A DNA stretch of 64,000 nucleotides from Eubacteriales bacterium mix99 (GTDB lineage Bacteria > Bacillota > Clostridia > Caldicoprobacterales > DTU083), in contig CP121690.1 of the NCBI GenBank assembly GCA_038396605.1, positions 2,942,356 to 3,006,355 of the forward strand. The letters run 5' to 3'. How positions within the stretch are numbered: position 1 is the stretch's first letter; each line of letters begins with the position of its first letter. The position numbers and the translations under genes were made by a program. The notes below the pieces were generated by a model that was given only the letters and a program-made list of their open reading frames with translations, ran no database searches and had not been told where the DNA came from. Of the stretch, positions 55,848 through 64,000 are shown piece after piece.

Positions 55848-56489
55848 CTAGTGATTATTGCCGATAGTATCGGTTTCGATAACCCTGCCCCGCGATTTTA
55901 TACAGGAAGTATATCGTAACAGCATGGTATAAAGCAAAGCAACCGGCAGGCCAACCACATTGAAATAACACCCTTCTATTCTGGGAATAAAAGCTGCAGC
56001 CATGCCCTGTATGCCATATCCTCCTGCCTTATCGGCATATTCCCCGCTGTCAATATATTTCTGTATCTGCTGTCTGTCCAGATGTATCATTTCCACATGG
56101 GTACATGCATGGGACAGATCCATATAATCCAATCGCCGGTCGATCAGCGCCACACCGGTCACCACATCATGCCAGCCGCCCTGAAGGAATTGCAGCATGC
56201 CGACAGCCTCCCTGCCATTCCTGGGTTTGCCCAGAATCTTACCGTTCTTTACCACTGCGGTATCCGCTCCGATGACAAGAGCGTCCTCTGATATCCGTCC
56301 TGCCGAATCCCTGGCTTTTTGTCCTGCAAGGCGGCACACATATTCCAAAGCGTCTCCTGAAGGAGGATCCTCCTTCAGGGAACTGGGAACAACCGTAAAC
56401 CGAATCCCCATCTGCCCCAGCAATTCCCTTCTCCTGGGCGATGCAGAGGCCAGAACAACCTGTTTCGGAAGGCAAATCAGTGAACTCAT
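55848..56489 (-). CDS. maf: Maf-type nucleotide pyrophosphatase
   Basis: A 213-residue house-cleaning dNTP/NTP pyrophosphatase (dTTP/UTP type likely). The motif LASASPRRRELL (15-26) and KARDSAGR, DTAVVKNGKILGKP, and YVDSGEYADKAGGYGIQG-like IDSGEYADKAGGYGIQG (split as SGEYADK and GGYGIQG) are present. The C-terminus extends some 20 residues beyond the core. Its start overlaps the upstream DUF4321 gene by four bases (ATGA). Confidence 0.94.
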   Translation of the reverse strand: MSSLICLPKQVVLASASPRRRELLGQMGIRFTVVPSSLKEDPPSGDALEYVCRLAGQKARDSAGRISEDALVIGADTAVVKNGKILGKPRNGREAVGMLQFLQGGWHDVVTGVALIDRRLDYMDLSHACTHVEMIHLDRQQIQKYIDSGEYADKAGGYGIQGMAAAFIPRIEGCYFNVVGLPVALLYTMLLRYTSCIKSRGRVIETDTIGNNH

Positions 56490-56746
56490 GAGCGAAAATA
56501 CAGCGCCAAGCCAATAATCAGGCCAATTGCCGTACCAAAGTTAATATTCAGGGTAAAACCAAGCGTAAGGGTAAATACCGTCATATCAAGCTTCAGAGGT
56601 GCCTCCGTGCCTAAAGCGACCGTATGCGTAAAGATCGGCTGATCCACGTACAAAGATAAGATGTGGCCCGCAATTGTCCCTATAATAATACCGCACAATA
56701 AAAACAAAAAAAGCCTGCCAGTTCCTCTTCCACCTGCTCTACGCAT
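56486..56746 (-). CDS. DUF4321 small membrane protein
   Basis: An 86-residue protein with two membrane segments (about 12-30 and 60-84). The arrangement before maf and mreB is common in Clostridia, and the LFLFLLCGIIIGTIAGH and LTLGFTLNINFGTAIGLIIG segments fit DUF4321 (each only partly quoted here). Function is unknown. AGGAGG precedes the ATG by about five bases, and the stop overlaps the maf start. Confidence 0.8.
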   Translation of the reverse strand: MRRAGGRGTGRLFLFLLCGIIIGTIAGHILSLYVDQPIFTHTVALGTEAPLKLDMTVFTLTLGFTLNINFGTAIGLIIGLALYFRS

Positions 56747-57108
56747 GAAAATCCTCCTTTTAGTAAATGCTTATAATACCCTGTTTCCCTTGCTTTCGCC
56801 TCTTTCTTACTCCCAGCAATGTTCGTCTACAGCATATTTAACTTAAGTATAGCATTTTTACGATATATTACAAGGTTTTTCAACAGTTTTTCCGAGAAAA
56901 ATGAATTGCATTTTTTGGGAATTTTTTGATTTCTGCGGCATGGCATACTGTCTGTCCGGAGGGAAATCATTTCAATAAGAAGGAAGTCATTCGAAATTTA
57001 AAATACAGGCGAAACAGCAGAGTTCCCAATATTGCCAAAAATTAATAGACATAGAACGGCAGGATGCGGTTAATAATAAGACTACCAAAGCAAAAAGGAG
57101 GTGATATC
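56747..57108. other. Divergent region between DUF4321 gene and the spore-protein gene
   Basis: This 362-base gap holds the minus-strand promoter at 56846-56873 and the spore-protein leader. A forespore (sigma-G) promoter is expected before the spore-protein gene, but I cannot fix one with confidence; CATAGAA at 57049 is a weak -10 candidate. Confidence 0.5.
56846..56873 (-). promoter_or_regulatory. Promoter of the DUF4321-maf-mre array
   Basis: On the minus strand TTGTAA (56873-56868), 16-base spacer, TATACT (56851-56846), 100 bases upstream of the first gene. Confidence 0.55.
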
Positions 57109-57303
57109 GTGGCCAATAACCGTTCAAGCAATCGCAGCTCCGGTGCTTTCGACAACATGAAATATGAAGTTGCCAATGAGATTGGTGTTACCTTAAACAA
57201 GGAATATAACGGGAATCTTCCTTCCAGAGATGCCGGCCGTATTGGAGGCACTATCGTAAAGAAGGTGTTCGCTGATTACAGAAACAACCATCCTCAACAG
57301 TAA
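57109..57303 (+). CDS. Small acid-soluble spore protein, alpha/beta type
   Basis: A 64-residue DNA-binding spore protein that coats and protects the chromosome. The core MKYEVANEIGV, then YNGNLPSRDAGRIGG and MVKK-type IVKKVF is diagnostic, and VANEIGV contains the region cut by the germination protease GPR. The start is GTG at 57109 with AAAGGAGGTG just upstream; the longer frame is not supported. It shows that the organism makes endospores. A strong terminator follows. Confidence 0.96.
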   Translation: MANNRSSNRSSGAFDNMKYEVANEIGVTLNKEYNGNLPSRDAGRIGGTIVKKVFADYRNNHPQQ

Positions 57304-57334
57304 GAGCTGACATGCTGATGCAGCATTTATAATG

Positions 57335-57375
57335 AAAATGAAAGCACAAGTGAAACAGCTTGTGCTTTCATTTTT
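57335..57375 (+). terminator. Terminator of the spore-protein gene
   Basis: A 16-base stem AAAATGAAAGCACAAG (57335-57350) / CTTGTGCTTTCATTTT (57359-57374) with an eight-base loop and final T. It ends 21 bases before the next gene. Confidence 0.92.
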
Positions 57376-57395
57376 GCGAAAGGATGAAGAATTCA

Positions 57396-58079
57396 ATGAT
57401 AATTTCCTTTATCCGTGCTTTTATTCTATATGCCGTTATCGTTGTAGGCATGAGGCTCATGGGAAAACGACAGCTGGGACAGCTTCAGCCCTTCGAACTG
57501 GTTGTGGCATTGATGATAGCCGATCTGGCATCCGTACCCATGCAGGACATCGGCAAGCCGCTGCTCAGCGGCATTCTGCCCATCCTGGCCCTGCTCCTTG
57601 CAGAACTGACTCTGTCCTTTCTCAACCTGAAAAGTGAGCGGGTCCGGTCGTTTATATGCGGCTCACCCTGTTTTCTCATTGAGCACGGAAAGATAAACTT
57701 CAACGAAATGAAAAAACAGAGAATGAACCTGAACGATCTTCTGGAGCAGCTGCGAACCAATAATATTCCCAATCCGGCCGATGTAGAATACGCCATTCTG
57801 GAAACCGGAGGTCAACTGAATATCATTCCCAAAGCCGAAAAACGGCCGGCAACGCCCGAAGATCTGAACATTGCCGTGCCCAAAAACGGGATCCCCATTA
57901 CCCTGATCCTGGACGGACATATTAACCATAAGAACCTGAAAACAGCAAATCGGGATATGGCATGGCTGAACCAGCAGCTGAAAGACAGAAATCTCCGTGC
58001 CGGGGACGTATTCCTTGCCAGTCTGGATGCCGGGAACCGTCTGGATATCCAACCCCGGGAAAGGGGGGAAGGTCAATGA
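57396..58079 (+). CDS. DUF421 membrane protein (YetF/YkjA family)
   Basis: A 227-residue protein with three N-terminal membrane segments (about 1-22, 29-47 and 52-75). Two small cytoplasmic domains follow, with GKRQLGQLQPFELVV and the second-half motif LNLNDLLEQLR (here MNLNDLLEQLR) typical of DUF421. Function is not established. The start ATG 57396 has AAAGGATG upstream. It overlaps the following DUF4363 gene by four bases (ATGA), a pairing frequently seen in Clostridia. Confidence 0.88.
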   Translation: MIISFIRAFILYAVIVVGMRLMGKRQLGQLQPFELVVALMIADLASVPMQDIGKPLLSGILPILALLLAELTLSFLNLKSERVRSFICGSPCFLIEHGKINFNEMKKQRMNLNDLLEQLRTNNIPNPADVEYAILETGGQLNIIPKAEKRPATPEDLNIAVPKNGIPITLILDGHINHKNLKTANRDMAWLNQQLKDRNLRAGDVFLASLDAGNRLDIQPRERGEGQ

Positions 58080-58456
58080 AACCTGTTCTGATGGTAATTC
58101 TCCCGCTGGTCGTGATTATTGCACTGGGGATGTTCTGCCAGAATATTCTGCAGAATGATGCAGATAAACTGTCACTTCAACTGGAAAGACTGGAGAGCAA
58201 TGTCGGGGATAAAGACTGGGAAAAAGCAGAATCCCATGTAAAGCAGATTGACAAAATATGGAAACCCACCCGCTTTGTATGGCAGATTCTGATCGACCAT
58301 GCCGAAGTGGACCGGATCGACGAATCCCTCGTCCGGGCCAAAAAATACGTATCGTTAAAAGAGCAGACAGACTCCCTTATCGAAATATCCGTCCTTCGGC
58401 AAATGTTTCTTCACTTACCGGAAAAAGAGAAGCCGAATATTGAAAATATTTTCTGA
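58076..58456 (+). CDS. DUF4363 membrane-anchored protein
   Basis: A 126-residue protein with one N-terminal membrane segment (about 5-22) and an alpha-helical hydrophilic rest (QLERLESNVGDKDWEKAES). Its ATG overlaps the upstream stop, so translation is coupled, and GGGGGGAAGG lies upstream. It ends two bases before the convergent uvrA stop. Function unknown; presumed partner of the DUF421 protein. Confidence 0.82.
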   Translation: MKPVLMVILPLVVIIALGMFCQNILQNDADKLSLQLERLESNVGDKDWEKAESHVKQIDKIWKPTRFVWQILIDHAEVDRIDESLVRAKKYVSLKEQTDSLIEISVLRQMFLHLPEKEKPNIENIF

Positions 58457-58458
58457 GC

Positions 58459-61290
58459 TTAATCTCCCGTCAGCACTTTTTTTAAAAATTGGCCGGTGTA
58501 ACTGGTTTCCTTCCCGGCCACCTCTTCCGGGGTCCCGGTGGCAATCACCTGCCCTCCGTTGTCCCCGCCCTCCGGGCCAAGGTCCAGGATATAATCCGCG
58601 GTTTTGATGACATCCAGATTGTGTTCGATGACCACAACGGTATTCCCCTCTTCTGTAAGCCGCTGGAGAATGGCAATCAGCTTCTGCACATCGGCAGTAT
58701 GCAGTCCGGTGGTCGGCTCATCCAGGATATACAGGGTCTTTCCCGTACTGCGGCGACTCAGCTCATTGGCCAGCTTTACCCGCTGGGCTTCCCCGCCGGA
58801 CAGGGTGGTGGAGGACTGCCCAAGCTTGATATAGCCCAACCCCACATCATACAGGGTTTTCAGCTTTCTCTTCAGTCTGGGAATGTTTTTGAAGAATTCC
58901 AGTGCCGACTCCACTGTCATATCCAGTACATCAGCAACGTTTTTCCCCTTATACTTTACCTCCAGCGTCTCCCGGTTGTATCGCTTTCCCTTGCAGACCT
59001 CACAGGGAACATATACATCCGGCAGGAAATGCATTTCAATTTTCAGGATACCGTCCCCATGGCAGGCTTCACAGCGGCCGCCCTTCACATTGAAACTGAA
59101 CCGTCCGTTTTTATAGCCCCGGATTTTCGCCTCGTTGGTCATGGCAAATACCTGCCGTACCAGGTCAAACACGCCGGTATACGTGGCAGGATTGGACCTT
59201 GGCGTTCGTCCAATGGGAGACTGATCAATATTGATGACCTTATCCAGATACTCCGTTCCCTGTATGGAGTCAAACTTTCCGGGCCGGGTTTTGGCCCGAT
59301 TCAGATCCCTTGCCAGAACCTTATAGAGAATCCCGTTCACCAGAGAACTCTTTCCGGATCCGGAAACACCGGTGACACAGGTAAAGACACCCAATGGGAA
59401 TTTCGCCTGGATATTTTTCAGATTATTTTCCCTCGCTCCGGTTATTTTCAGCCATTTTCCATTTGACTTCCTTCTTTTGGAGGGCACTGCAATGCGCTTC
59501 TTCCCGCTCAGGTACTGACCGGTTATGGAATCCGGGTTCTCCATCACCTCTTTGGGAGTACCCGCGGCAACAACATGGCCTCCGTGAACTCCGGGCCCCG
59601 GCCCGATATCGACCAGATAGTCGGATTCCAGCATGGTCTCCTCGTCATGCTCCACGACAATCAGCGTATTGCCCAGATCCCGCAGATTCTTCAGTGTCCG
59701 GATCAGCCTTTTGTTATCTCTCTGATGAAGGCCGATGCTGGGTTCGTCCAGAATATATAGCACCCCCACCAGACCGGATCCAATCTGGGTGGCCAGACGA
59801 ATTCTCTGGGACTCGCCTCCGGACAAAGTGGAGGCGGATCGGGACAGTGTCAGATAGTCCAGGCCCACATCCACCAGAAACTTCAGCCTGGCCTGCAGTT
59901 CTTTCCGAATCTGACGCGAAATCAGCTGATCCGTTTCCGACAGCTGCAAATTCTGTAAAAAGTCCAATGCTTTCCGGATCGGCATTCTGGTTACTTCGTC
60001 GATATTGACATCATTCACGGTGACTGCCAGGGACTCCGGACGCAGACGGGCGCCGGCGCACTTCGGGCAGGGCTTTGTGCTCATCAGGGATTCGATTCCT
60101 TCCTTTACATATCGGGACTGGCTCTCCCGGTAGCGTCGCTCCAGATTGGGAATGATGCCCTCAAAAGGTGCGGTAAAGGTCCCCGAGCCATACCCCCTGG
60201 TATAGTGGAACTTGATTTTTTCTCCTTTGGTTCCATACAGGATCCGATCCACAAACTTTTCATCCAGATCCCGGACAGGTGTTTTCAGGCGAAATCCGTC
60301 GTGCTTTGCCAAGCCCCTGAGATACATCTTCGCCACATTGTCCCCGTTGGTCATGTTCCAGCCCGGAGCCACTATGGCGCCTTCCGCCAGGGGCAAGTCC
60401 GTATTGGGCACGATAAGGGACGGATCAATGTCCATCATGACACCCAGTCCATCGCAGGCATCACAGGCCCCATAGGGAGTGTTGAAGGAAAACATCCTGG
60501 GATTCATTTCCTCAATGCTGATGCCGCAATGGGGGCAGGCATAATTCTGGCTGAAAAGAATCTCTTTTCCGTCAATCACATCCACTATGGCAAGACCATT
60601 GCTCAAAGCCAGGACCGTTTCCAGGGAATCCGATAAGCGCTGCTGAATGCCGTCCTTTACAATAAGACGATCCACAACCACCTCTATGGTATGCTTTTTG
60701 TTCTTTTCCAACCGGATGTCATCGGAAAGCTCCCGCATTTCACCATCCACGCGGACCCGGACATACCCGTCCCGGCGGATATTCTCCAGAAGCTTGATGT
60801 GCTCGCCTTTTCTGCCACGTACCACAGGAGCCAGCAGCTGAATGCGGCTGCGGTTCTGCAGCTTCATAATCGCATCCACCATCTGGTCAATGGACTGCCG
60901 GTGAATCTCCCGCCCGCATTTGGGACAATGCGGAACACCAATTCTTGCAAACAGCAGCCGCAGATAGTCATAAATCTCCGTTACGGTCCCTACTGTGGAC
61001 CGGGGGTTATGGCTGGTCGACTTTTGGTCGATGGATATGGCAGGGGACAGCCCTTCAATATAGTCCACATCCGGTTTTTCCATGAGTCCCAGAAACTGCC
61101 GGGCATAAGAGGAAAGAGACTCCACATACCGGCGCTGCCCCTCCGCATATATCGTGTCAAATGCCAGGGACGATTTTCCGGATCCGCTCAGGCCGGTAAA
61201 AACGACAAGCTTATCTCTGGGAATGGACAGGTTTATATTTTTCAGATTGTGCTCACGCGCACCTTTGATGTACAGTACATCCTTACTCAT
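58459..61290 (-). CDS. uvrA: Excinuclease ABC subunit A
   Basis: A 943-residue DNA damage-recognition ATPase. Two ABC modules are present: Walker [13 protein letters not shown] (near 33) and [12 protein letters not shown] (near 640), with signature [12 protein letters not shown] and [12 protein letters not shown]. Zinc modules include [12 protein letters not shown] and CEACHGDG. Length is canonical. It lies three bases after uvrB, and both are read from the promoter with the SOS box at 63320. Confidence 0.98.
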   Translation of the reverse strand: MSKDVLYIKGAREHNLKNINLSIPRDKLVVFTGLSGSGKSSLAFDTIYAEGQRRYVESLSSYARQFLGLMEKPDVDYIEGLSPAISIDQKSTSHNPRSTVGTVTEIYDYLRLLFARIGVPHCPKCGREIHRQSIDQMVDAIMKLQNRSRIQLLAPVVRGRKGEHIKLLENIRRDGYVRVRVDGEMRELSDDIRLEKNKKHTIEVVVDRLIVKDGIQQRLSDSLETVLALSNGLAIVDVIDGKEILFSQNYACPHCGISIEEMNPRMFSFNTPYGACDACDGLGVMMDIDPSLIVPNTDLPLAEGAIVAPGWNMTNGDNVAKMYLRGLAKHDGFRLKTPVRDLDEKFVDRILYGTKGEKIKFHYTRGYGSGTFTAPFEGIIPNLERRYRESQSRYVKEGIESLMSTKPCPKCAGARLRPESLAVTVNDVNIDEVTRMPIRKALDFLQNLQLSETDQLISRQIRKELQARLKFLVDVGLDYLTLSRSASTLSGGESQRIRLATQIGSGLVGVLYILDEPSIGLHQRDNKRLIRTLKNLRDLGNTLIVVEHDEETMLESDYLVDIGPGPGVHGGHVVAAGTPKEVMENPDSITGQYLSGKKRIAVPSKRRKSNGKWLKITGARENNLKNIQAKFPLGVFTCVTGVSGSGKSSLVNGILYKVLARDLNRAKTRPGKFDSIQGTEYLDKVINIDQSPIGRTPRSNPATYTGVFDLVRQVFAMTNEAKIRGYKNGRFSFNVKGGRCEACHGDGILKIEMHFLPDVYVPCEVCKGKRYNRETLEVKYKGKNVADVLDMTVESALEFFKNIPRLKRKLKTLYDVGLGYIKLGQSSTTLSGGEAQRVKLANELSRRSTGKTLYILDEPTTGLHTADVQKLIAILQRLTEEGNTVVVIEHNLDVIKTADYILDLGPEGGDNGGQVIATGTPEEVAGKETSYTGQFLKKVLTGD

Positions 61291-61293
61291 TCG

Positions 61294-63267
61294 TTACCCC
61301 GTTTTCTGTTCTTTTCTCAGTTCCATGATCTGATCACGCAGCCTGGCAGCGGTTTCGAACTCCAGGGCAGCGGCAGCAGCTTTCATTTCCTTTTCCAGTT
61401 TCCGGATCAGCTTTTCCCGATCCAATGCGGTCATATCCTTCTTTATCCCATAAGCGGAATGCGCTTCTGCCGCTTTTGTCACTTCAATCGTATCATGGAT
61501 GGATTTTTTAATGGTCCTGGGTGTAATGCCGTGCTGACGGTTGTAATCCATCTGCATTTTTCTTCTGCGGTTGGTCTCATCAATGGCATACCGCATGGAA
61601 TCCGTAATCCGGTCGGCATACATGATCACGGTACCTGCTGTATTCCGTGCCGCTCTTCCTATGGTCTGGATCAGGGAAGTCTGGGACCGCAGAAAACCTT
61701 CCTTGTCTGCGTCCAGTATCGCAACCAGTGATACTTCCGGAAGATCCAAACCTTCCCGAAGTAGGTTGATCCCCACCAGAACGTCAAACACACCCTTGCG
61801 AAGGTCCCGGATGATCTCCATTCTTTCAATTGTTTTCACATCCGAATGCAGATATCTCACCTTCACATTCATTTCCTTCAGGAAGTCTGTCAGGCTTTCT
61901 GCCATTTTCTTGGTCAGGGTCGTAATCAGGACCCTTTCTTTCCGCTCCGCTCTTTTCCGGATCTCACCCAGAAGATGGTCGATCTGTCCTTCCACCGGCA
62001 TGACCCTCACTTCCGGATCCACCAGACCGGTAGGCCGGATAATCTGTTCCACCACGCCGGAAGACATTTGCAGTTCATAAGGCCCCGGCGTCGCACTGAC
62101 AAAGATTGCCTGATTCAGCTTGCTGCAGAACTCCTCAAATTTCAGCGGGCGGTTGTCAAAAGCCGCAGGCAGCCGGAATCCATAATCCACAAGGGTCTCC
62201 TTCCGGGAACGGTCGCCGGCGTACATGGCCCGAACCTGCGGCAGAGTCACATGGGATTCGTCCGCAAAGAGCAGGAAATCCTTTGGAAAGTAGTCCAGAA
62301 GCGTATAGGGCGGCTCTCCCGGACTTCTTCCGTCCATATATCTGGAATAATTCTCTATGCCATTGCAGTATCCGATTTCCCGCATCATCTCAATGTCAAA
62401 ATTCGTTCTCTGCAGAAGTCGCTGCGCTTCCAGCAGCTTGTCCTGCTCCCTGAACCGTGCAACCTGTTCCTCCAGATCCTTTTCTATGCTGCCGATGGCG
62501 TTCTCAATATGCTCCCGGGAAGATGCATAATGGGAAGCAGGAAAGATGGCGGCATGGGACAGATAGCCCAGGATCTCTCCGGTCACAGTATCGATTTCGG
62601 TAATCCGATCGATCTCGTCTCCAAAAAACTCCACCCGTATGGCCCGCTCGGAGGAATTGGCCGGAAAGATCTCCACAACATCCCCGCGAACCCGGAAAGT
62701 ACCACGGATAAAGTTCACATCATTCCGCTCATATTGAATGTCCACAAGCTTCTTCAGCACCTCATTGCGGTCCTTTACCATACCGGGCCGGAGAGATAAC
62801 GTCAGATCCCTGTATTCTTTGGGATTCCCCAGGCCATAGATGCAGGATACGCTGGATACGACAATCACATCCCTGCGCTCAAACAGCGCAGAGGTGGCAG
62901 AGTGGCGAAGCTTATCAATTTCATCGTTGATGGAGGCATCCTTTTCAATATACGTATCACTGGAAGGAACATATGCTTCCGGCTGGTAGTAATCATAATA
63001 GGAAACAAAGTACTCCACAGCGTTGTCAGGGAATATCTCACGAAATTCATTGCAAAGCTGCGCTGCAAGGGTTTTATTATGCGCCAGTACCAGGGTGGGT
63101 TTCTGAACCCTTTCAATCACATTGGCCATGGTAAATGTCTTTCCGGATCCGGTAATGCCAAGCAGCGTCTGATCCTTTTTTCCCTTCCGGATTCCTTCTG
63201 ACAGCTGCTCGATGGCCTGAGGCTGGTCTCCCTGCGGCTTCATATCCGATTTGATCACAAACTTCAT
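61294..63267 (-). CDS. uvrB: Excinuclease ABC subunit B
   Basis: A 657-residue helicase-like damage-verification protein. Walker A is GITGSGKT (near 39), Walker B DESH, the beta-hairpin region contains [12 protein letters not shown], motif VI is QTIGRAARN, and the C-terminal UVR domain that binds UvrC is present (about 620-655). GAGGAGG precedes the ATG. It is the first gene of uvrBA. Confidence 0.98.
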   Translation of the reverse strand: MKFVIKSDMKPQGDQPQAIEQLSEGIRKGKKDQTLLGITGSGKTFTMANVIERVQKPTLVLAHNKTLAAQLCNEFREIFPDNAVEYFVSYYDYYQPEAYVPSSDTYIEKDASINDEIDKLRHSATSALFERRDVIVVSSVSCIYGLGNPKEYRDLTLSLRPGMVKDRNEVLKKLVDIQYERNDVNFIRGTFRVRGDVVEIFPANSSERAIRVEFFGDEIDRITEIDTVTGEILGYLSHAAIFPASHYASSREHIENAIGSIEKDLEEQVARFREQDKLLEAQRLLQRTNFDIEMMREIGYCNGIENYSRYMDGRSPGEPPYTLLDYFPKDFLLFADESHVTLPQVRAMYAGDRSRKETLVDYGFRLPAAFDNRPLKFEEFCSKLNQAIFVSATPGPYELQMSSGVVEQIIRPTGLVDPEVRVMPVEGQIDHLLGEIRKRAERKERVLITTLTKKMAESLTDFLKEMNVKVRYLHSDVKTIERMEIIRDLRKGVFDVLVGINLLREGLDLPEVSLVAILDADKEGFLRSQTSLIQTIGRAARNTAGTVIMYADRITDSMRYAIDETNRRRKMQMDYNRQHGITPRTIKKSIHDTIEVTKAAEAHSAYGIKKDMTALDREKLIRKLEKEMKAAAAALEFETAARLRDQIMELRKEQKTG

Positions 63268-63293
63268 ACGCTTTCCTCCTCGTACTGTCAGAC

Positions 63294-63322
63294 ATTATAC
63301 CATATTTGTCAAGAAAACAGAA
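63294..63322 (-). promoter_or_regulatory. uvrBA promoter
   Basis: On the minus strand -35 TTCTGT (63322-63317), 17-base spacer, perfect -10 TATAAT (63299-63294), 27 bases before the ATG. The weak -35 overlaps the SOS box. Confidence 0.65.
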
Positions 63323-63331
63323 CACCTGTTC
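63320..63331. promoter_or_regulatory. LexA (SOS) box of uvrBA
   Basis: GAACACCTGTTC is a perfect GAAC-N4-GTTC, the binding site of Gram-positive LexA (DinR). It overlaps the -35 of the uvrBA promoter, as expected for SOS repression of nucleotide excision repair. Confidence 0.88.
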
Positions 63332-63356
63332 TAAAAAAGAATTGCTTGTCCCCTTA

Positions 63357-63385
63357 TTGCAGGAATAGTTTCCGGATAATATAAT
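63357..63385 (+). promoter_or_regulatory. Promoter of the LysM/BsuPI gene
   Basis: TTGCAG (63357-63362), 17-base spacer, TATAAT (63380-63385), 53 bases before the start at 63438. It is divergent from uvrB and 25 bases beyond the SOS box. Confidence 0.7.
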
Positions 63386-63437
63386 ATATATGATACTAAA
63401 TAGGAAGGAATTCACACATACCAGGGAAGGAGATTCC

Positions 63438-64000
63438 ATGATACAGTATATTGTTCAGCCCGGTGATACGTTATATTCCATCAGCCTGAAGTTCCGGACA
63501 ACAGTATCTGCCCTGATGAAAAGCAATCCGATTCGTGATCCGGAAGGGATTCATCCGGGTCAGATACTGAACATTCCCCTTCCTGTCCGGAATTCCGATT
63601 ATCTTTCAGCTGCTTTTCCTCCGCCCTGCCAGTCTGCCAGGGTCCTTTCCGGACTGTCTCTGCTGTTGTCTGCTGACAAGCCGGTTTATCAGCCCGAAGA
63701 CACCGTCTTACTGTCATTGTGGATGGCAAACCTCTCCAATCGGACCATGCAGCTGGATTACAATACCAGCCAGAGGTATGACTTCCAGCTGGACTTGCCT
63801 TCAGGACAGATGCTGTGGCAATGGTCCCGTGACAAATCCTTCGCTCAGATGATAGGCAAGGTTTCCCTCTCTCCGAATCAATCCGTGCGTTTCGAAGAAC
63901 AGTTTGCCTTGCCTTTGTCTTTCCATTCAAAAATCGATTCGCTTCACGTATTTGGCTGGAATACTTCCAGACAGGCCAGCCAGGTGAAACTGCATCTGAC
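63438..64000 (+). CDS. LysM and BsuPI-domain protein, truncated by the window edge
   Basis: The first 187 residues are visible and the frame is open to the edge. Residues 1-45 form a LysM domain (YIVQPGDTLYSISLKF, NPIRDPEGIHPGQ, LNIPLP), which binds peptidoglycan or chitin-like glycans. About 75-187 fits the BsuPI (intracellular proteinase inhibitor) fold, with RYDFQLDLPSGQ and LWQWSRDKSFAQ. No signal peptide is seen before LysM, so this is a spore or cytosolic-facing LysM protein, or it is released otherwise. GGAAGGAG precedes the ATG. Confidence 0.85.
   Translation, partial: MIQYIVQPGDTLYSISLKFRTTVSALMKSNPIRDPEGIHPGQILNIPLPVRNSDYLSAAFPPPCQSARVLSGLSLLLSADKPVYQPEDTVLLSLWMANLSNRTMQLDYNTSQRYDFQLDLPSGQMLWQWSRDKSFAQMIGKVSLSPNQSVRFEEQFALPLSFHSKIDSLHVFGWNTSRQASQVKLHL

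Overview
The window is chromosomal DNA from a spore-forming Clostridia-like Firmicute of roughly even base composition. The evidence is an alpha/beta-type small acid-soluble spore protein, a SpoIVFA/SpoIVFB pair, two GerMN lipoproteins, a nucleoside kinase fused to a ThrRS-like N-terminus, and the order maf-mreBCD-minCD-spoIVFAB-rplU-prp-rpmA-obg-nadD-yqeK-rsfS-comEA, which is also known from Bacillus and Clostridia. No ribosomal RNA, CRISPR array, transposase or integrase was seen.

Layout. From 1 to 5.9 kb the minus strand carries the division and cell-wall (dcw) cluster mraZ-rsmH-ftsL-PBP-murE-murF (murF cut by the left edge), with a 10-bp-period MraZ operator upstream of mraZ. From 6 to 7.9 kb are a metallophosphoesterase, an adenylate-kinase-family protein with a zinc lid, and a YkuK-like protein. 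From 8.1 to 13 kb lies an accessory-looking two-gene unit on the plus strand: a Cro/C1-type regulator with a degenerate LexA-like C-terminal domain, then a 1300-residue UPF1-like superfamily 1 helicase with six tandem repeats of about 93 residues. This is the most novel part of the window. From 13 to 16.6 kb are ychF and an LtaS-family membrane sulfatase, followed by pepF, a small lipoprotein, a membrane protein, sfsA, and a two-tRNA operon (initiator Met, Val-GAC) with a fully consensus promoter.

From 21 to 31.5 kb, mostly on the minus strand, are rhamnulokinase, a YfbR-like HD nucleotidase, a CapA-like lipoprotein, a DUF368 polyprenyl-phosphate transporter, the nucleoside kinase, a VanW protein and two GerMN lipoproteins. 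These are followed by a PhoR/WalK-type kinase and its regulator, comEA, and a plus-strand D,D-carboxypeptidase. From 36.3 to 37.9 kb are rsfS, yqeK and nadD, and then a membrane protein with a degraded Mrr-like nuclease domain.

From 39 to 56.7 kb is a long minus-strand array read from right to left. It runs from a DUF4321 protein and maf through mreB, mreC, mreD, mrdA, minC, minD, minE, rodA, mgsA, spoIVFA, spoIVFB and two radical-SAM-linked genes. It ends with RNase G, rplU, prp, rpmA and obg. It joins cell-shape, septum-placement and sporulation-signalling genes to ribosomal-protein genes. From 57 to 58.5 kb are the spore protein and a DUF421/DUF4363 pair. The right end holds uvrB-uvrA, with a LexA/SOS box over the uvrB promoter, and a divergent LysM/BsuPI gene cut by the edge.

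Start codons were moved from the longest possible reading frame where a ribosome-binding site and family length pointed to an internal start; these choices are stated per gene. All functional calls are by reading protein motifs; no database search was run.
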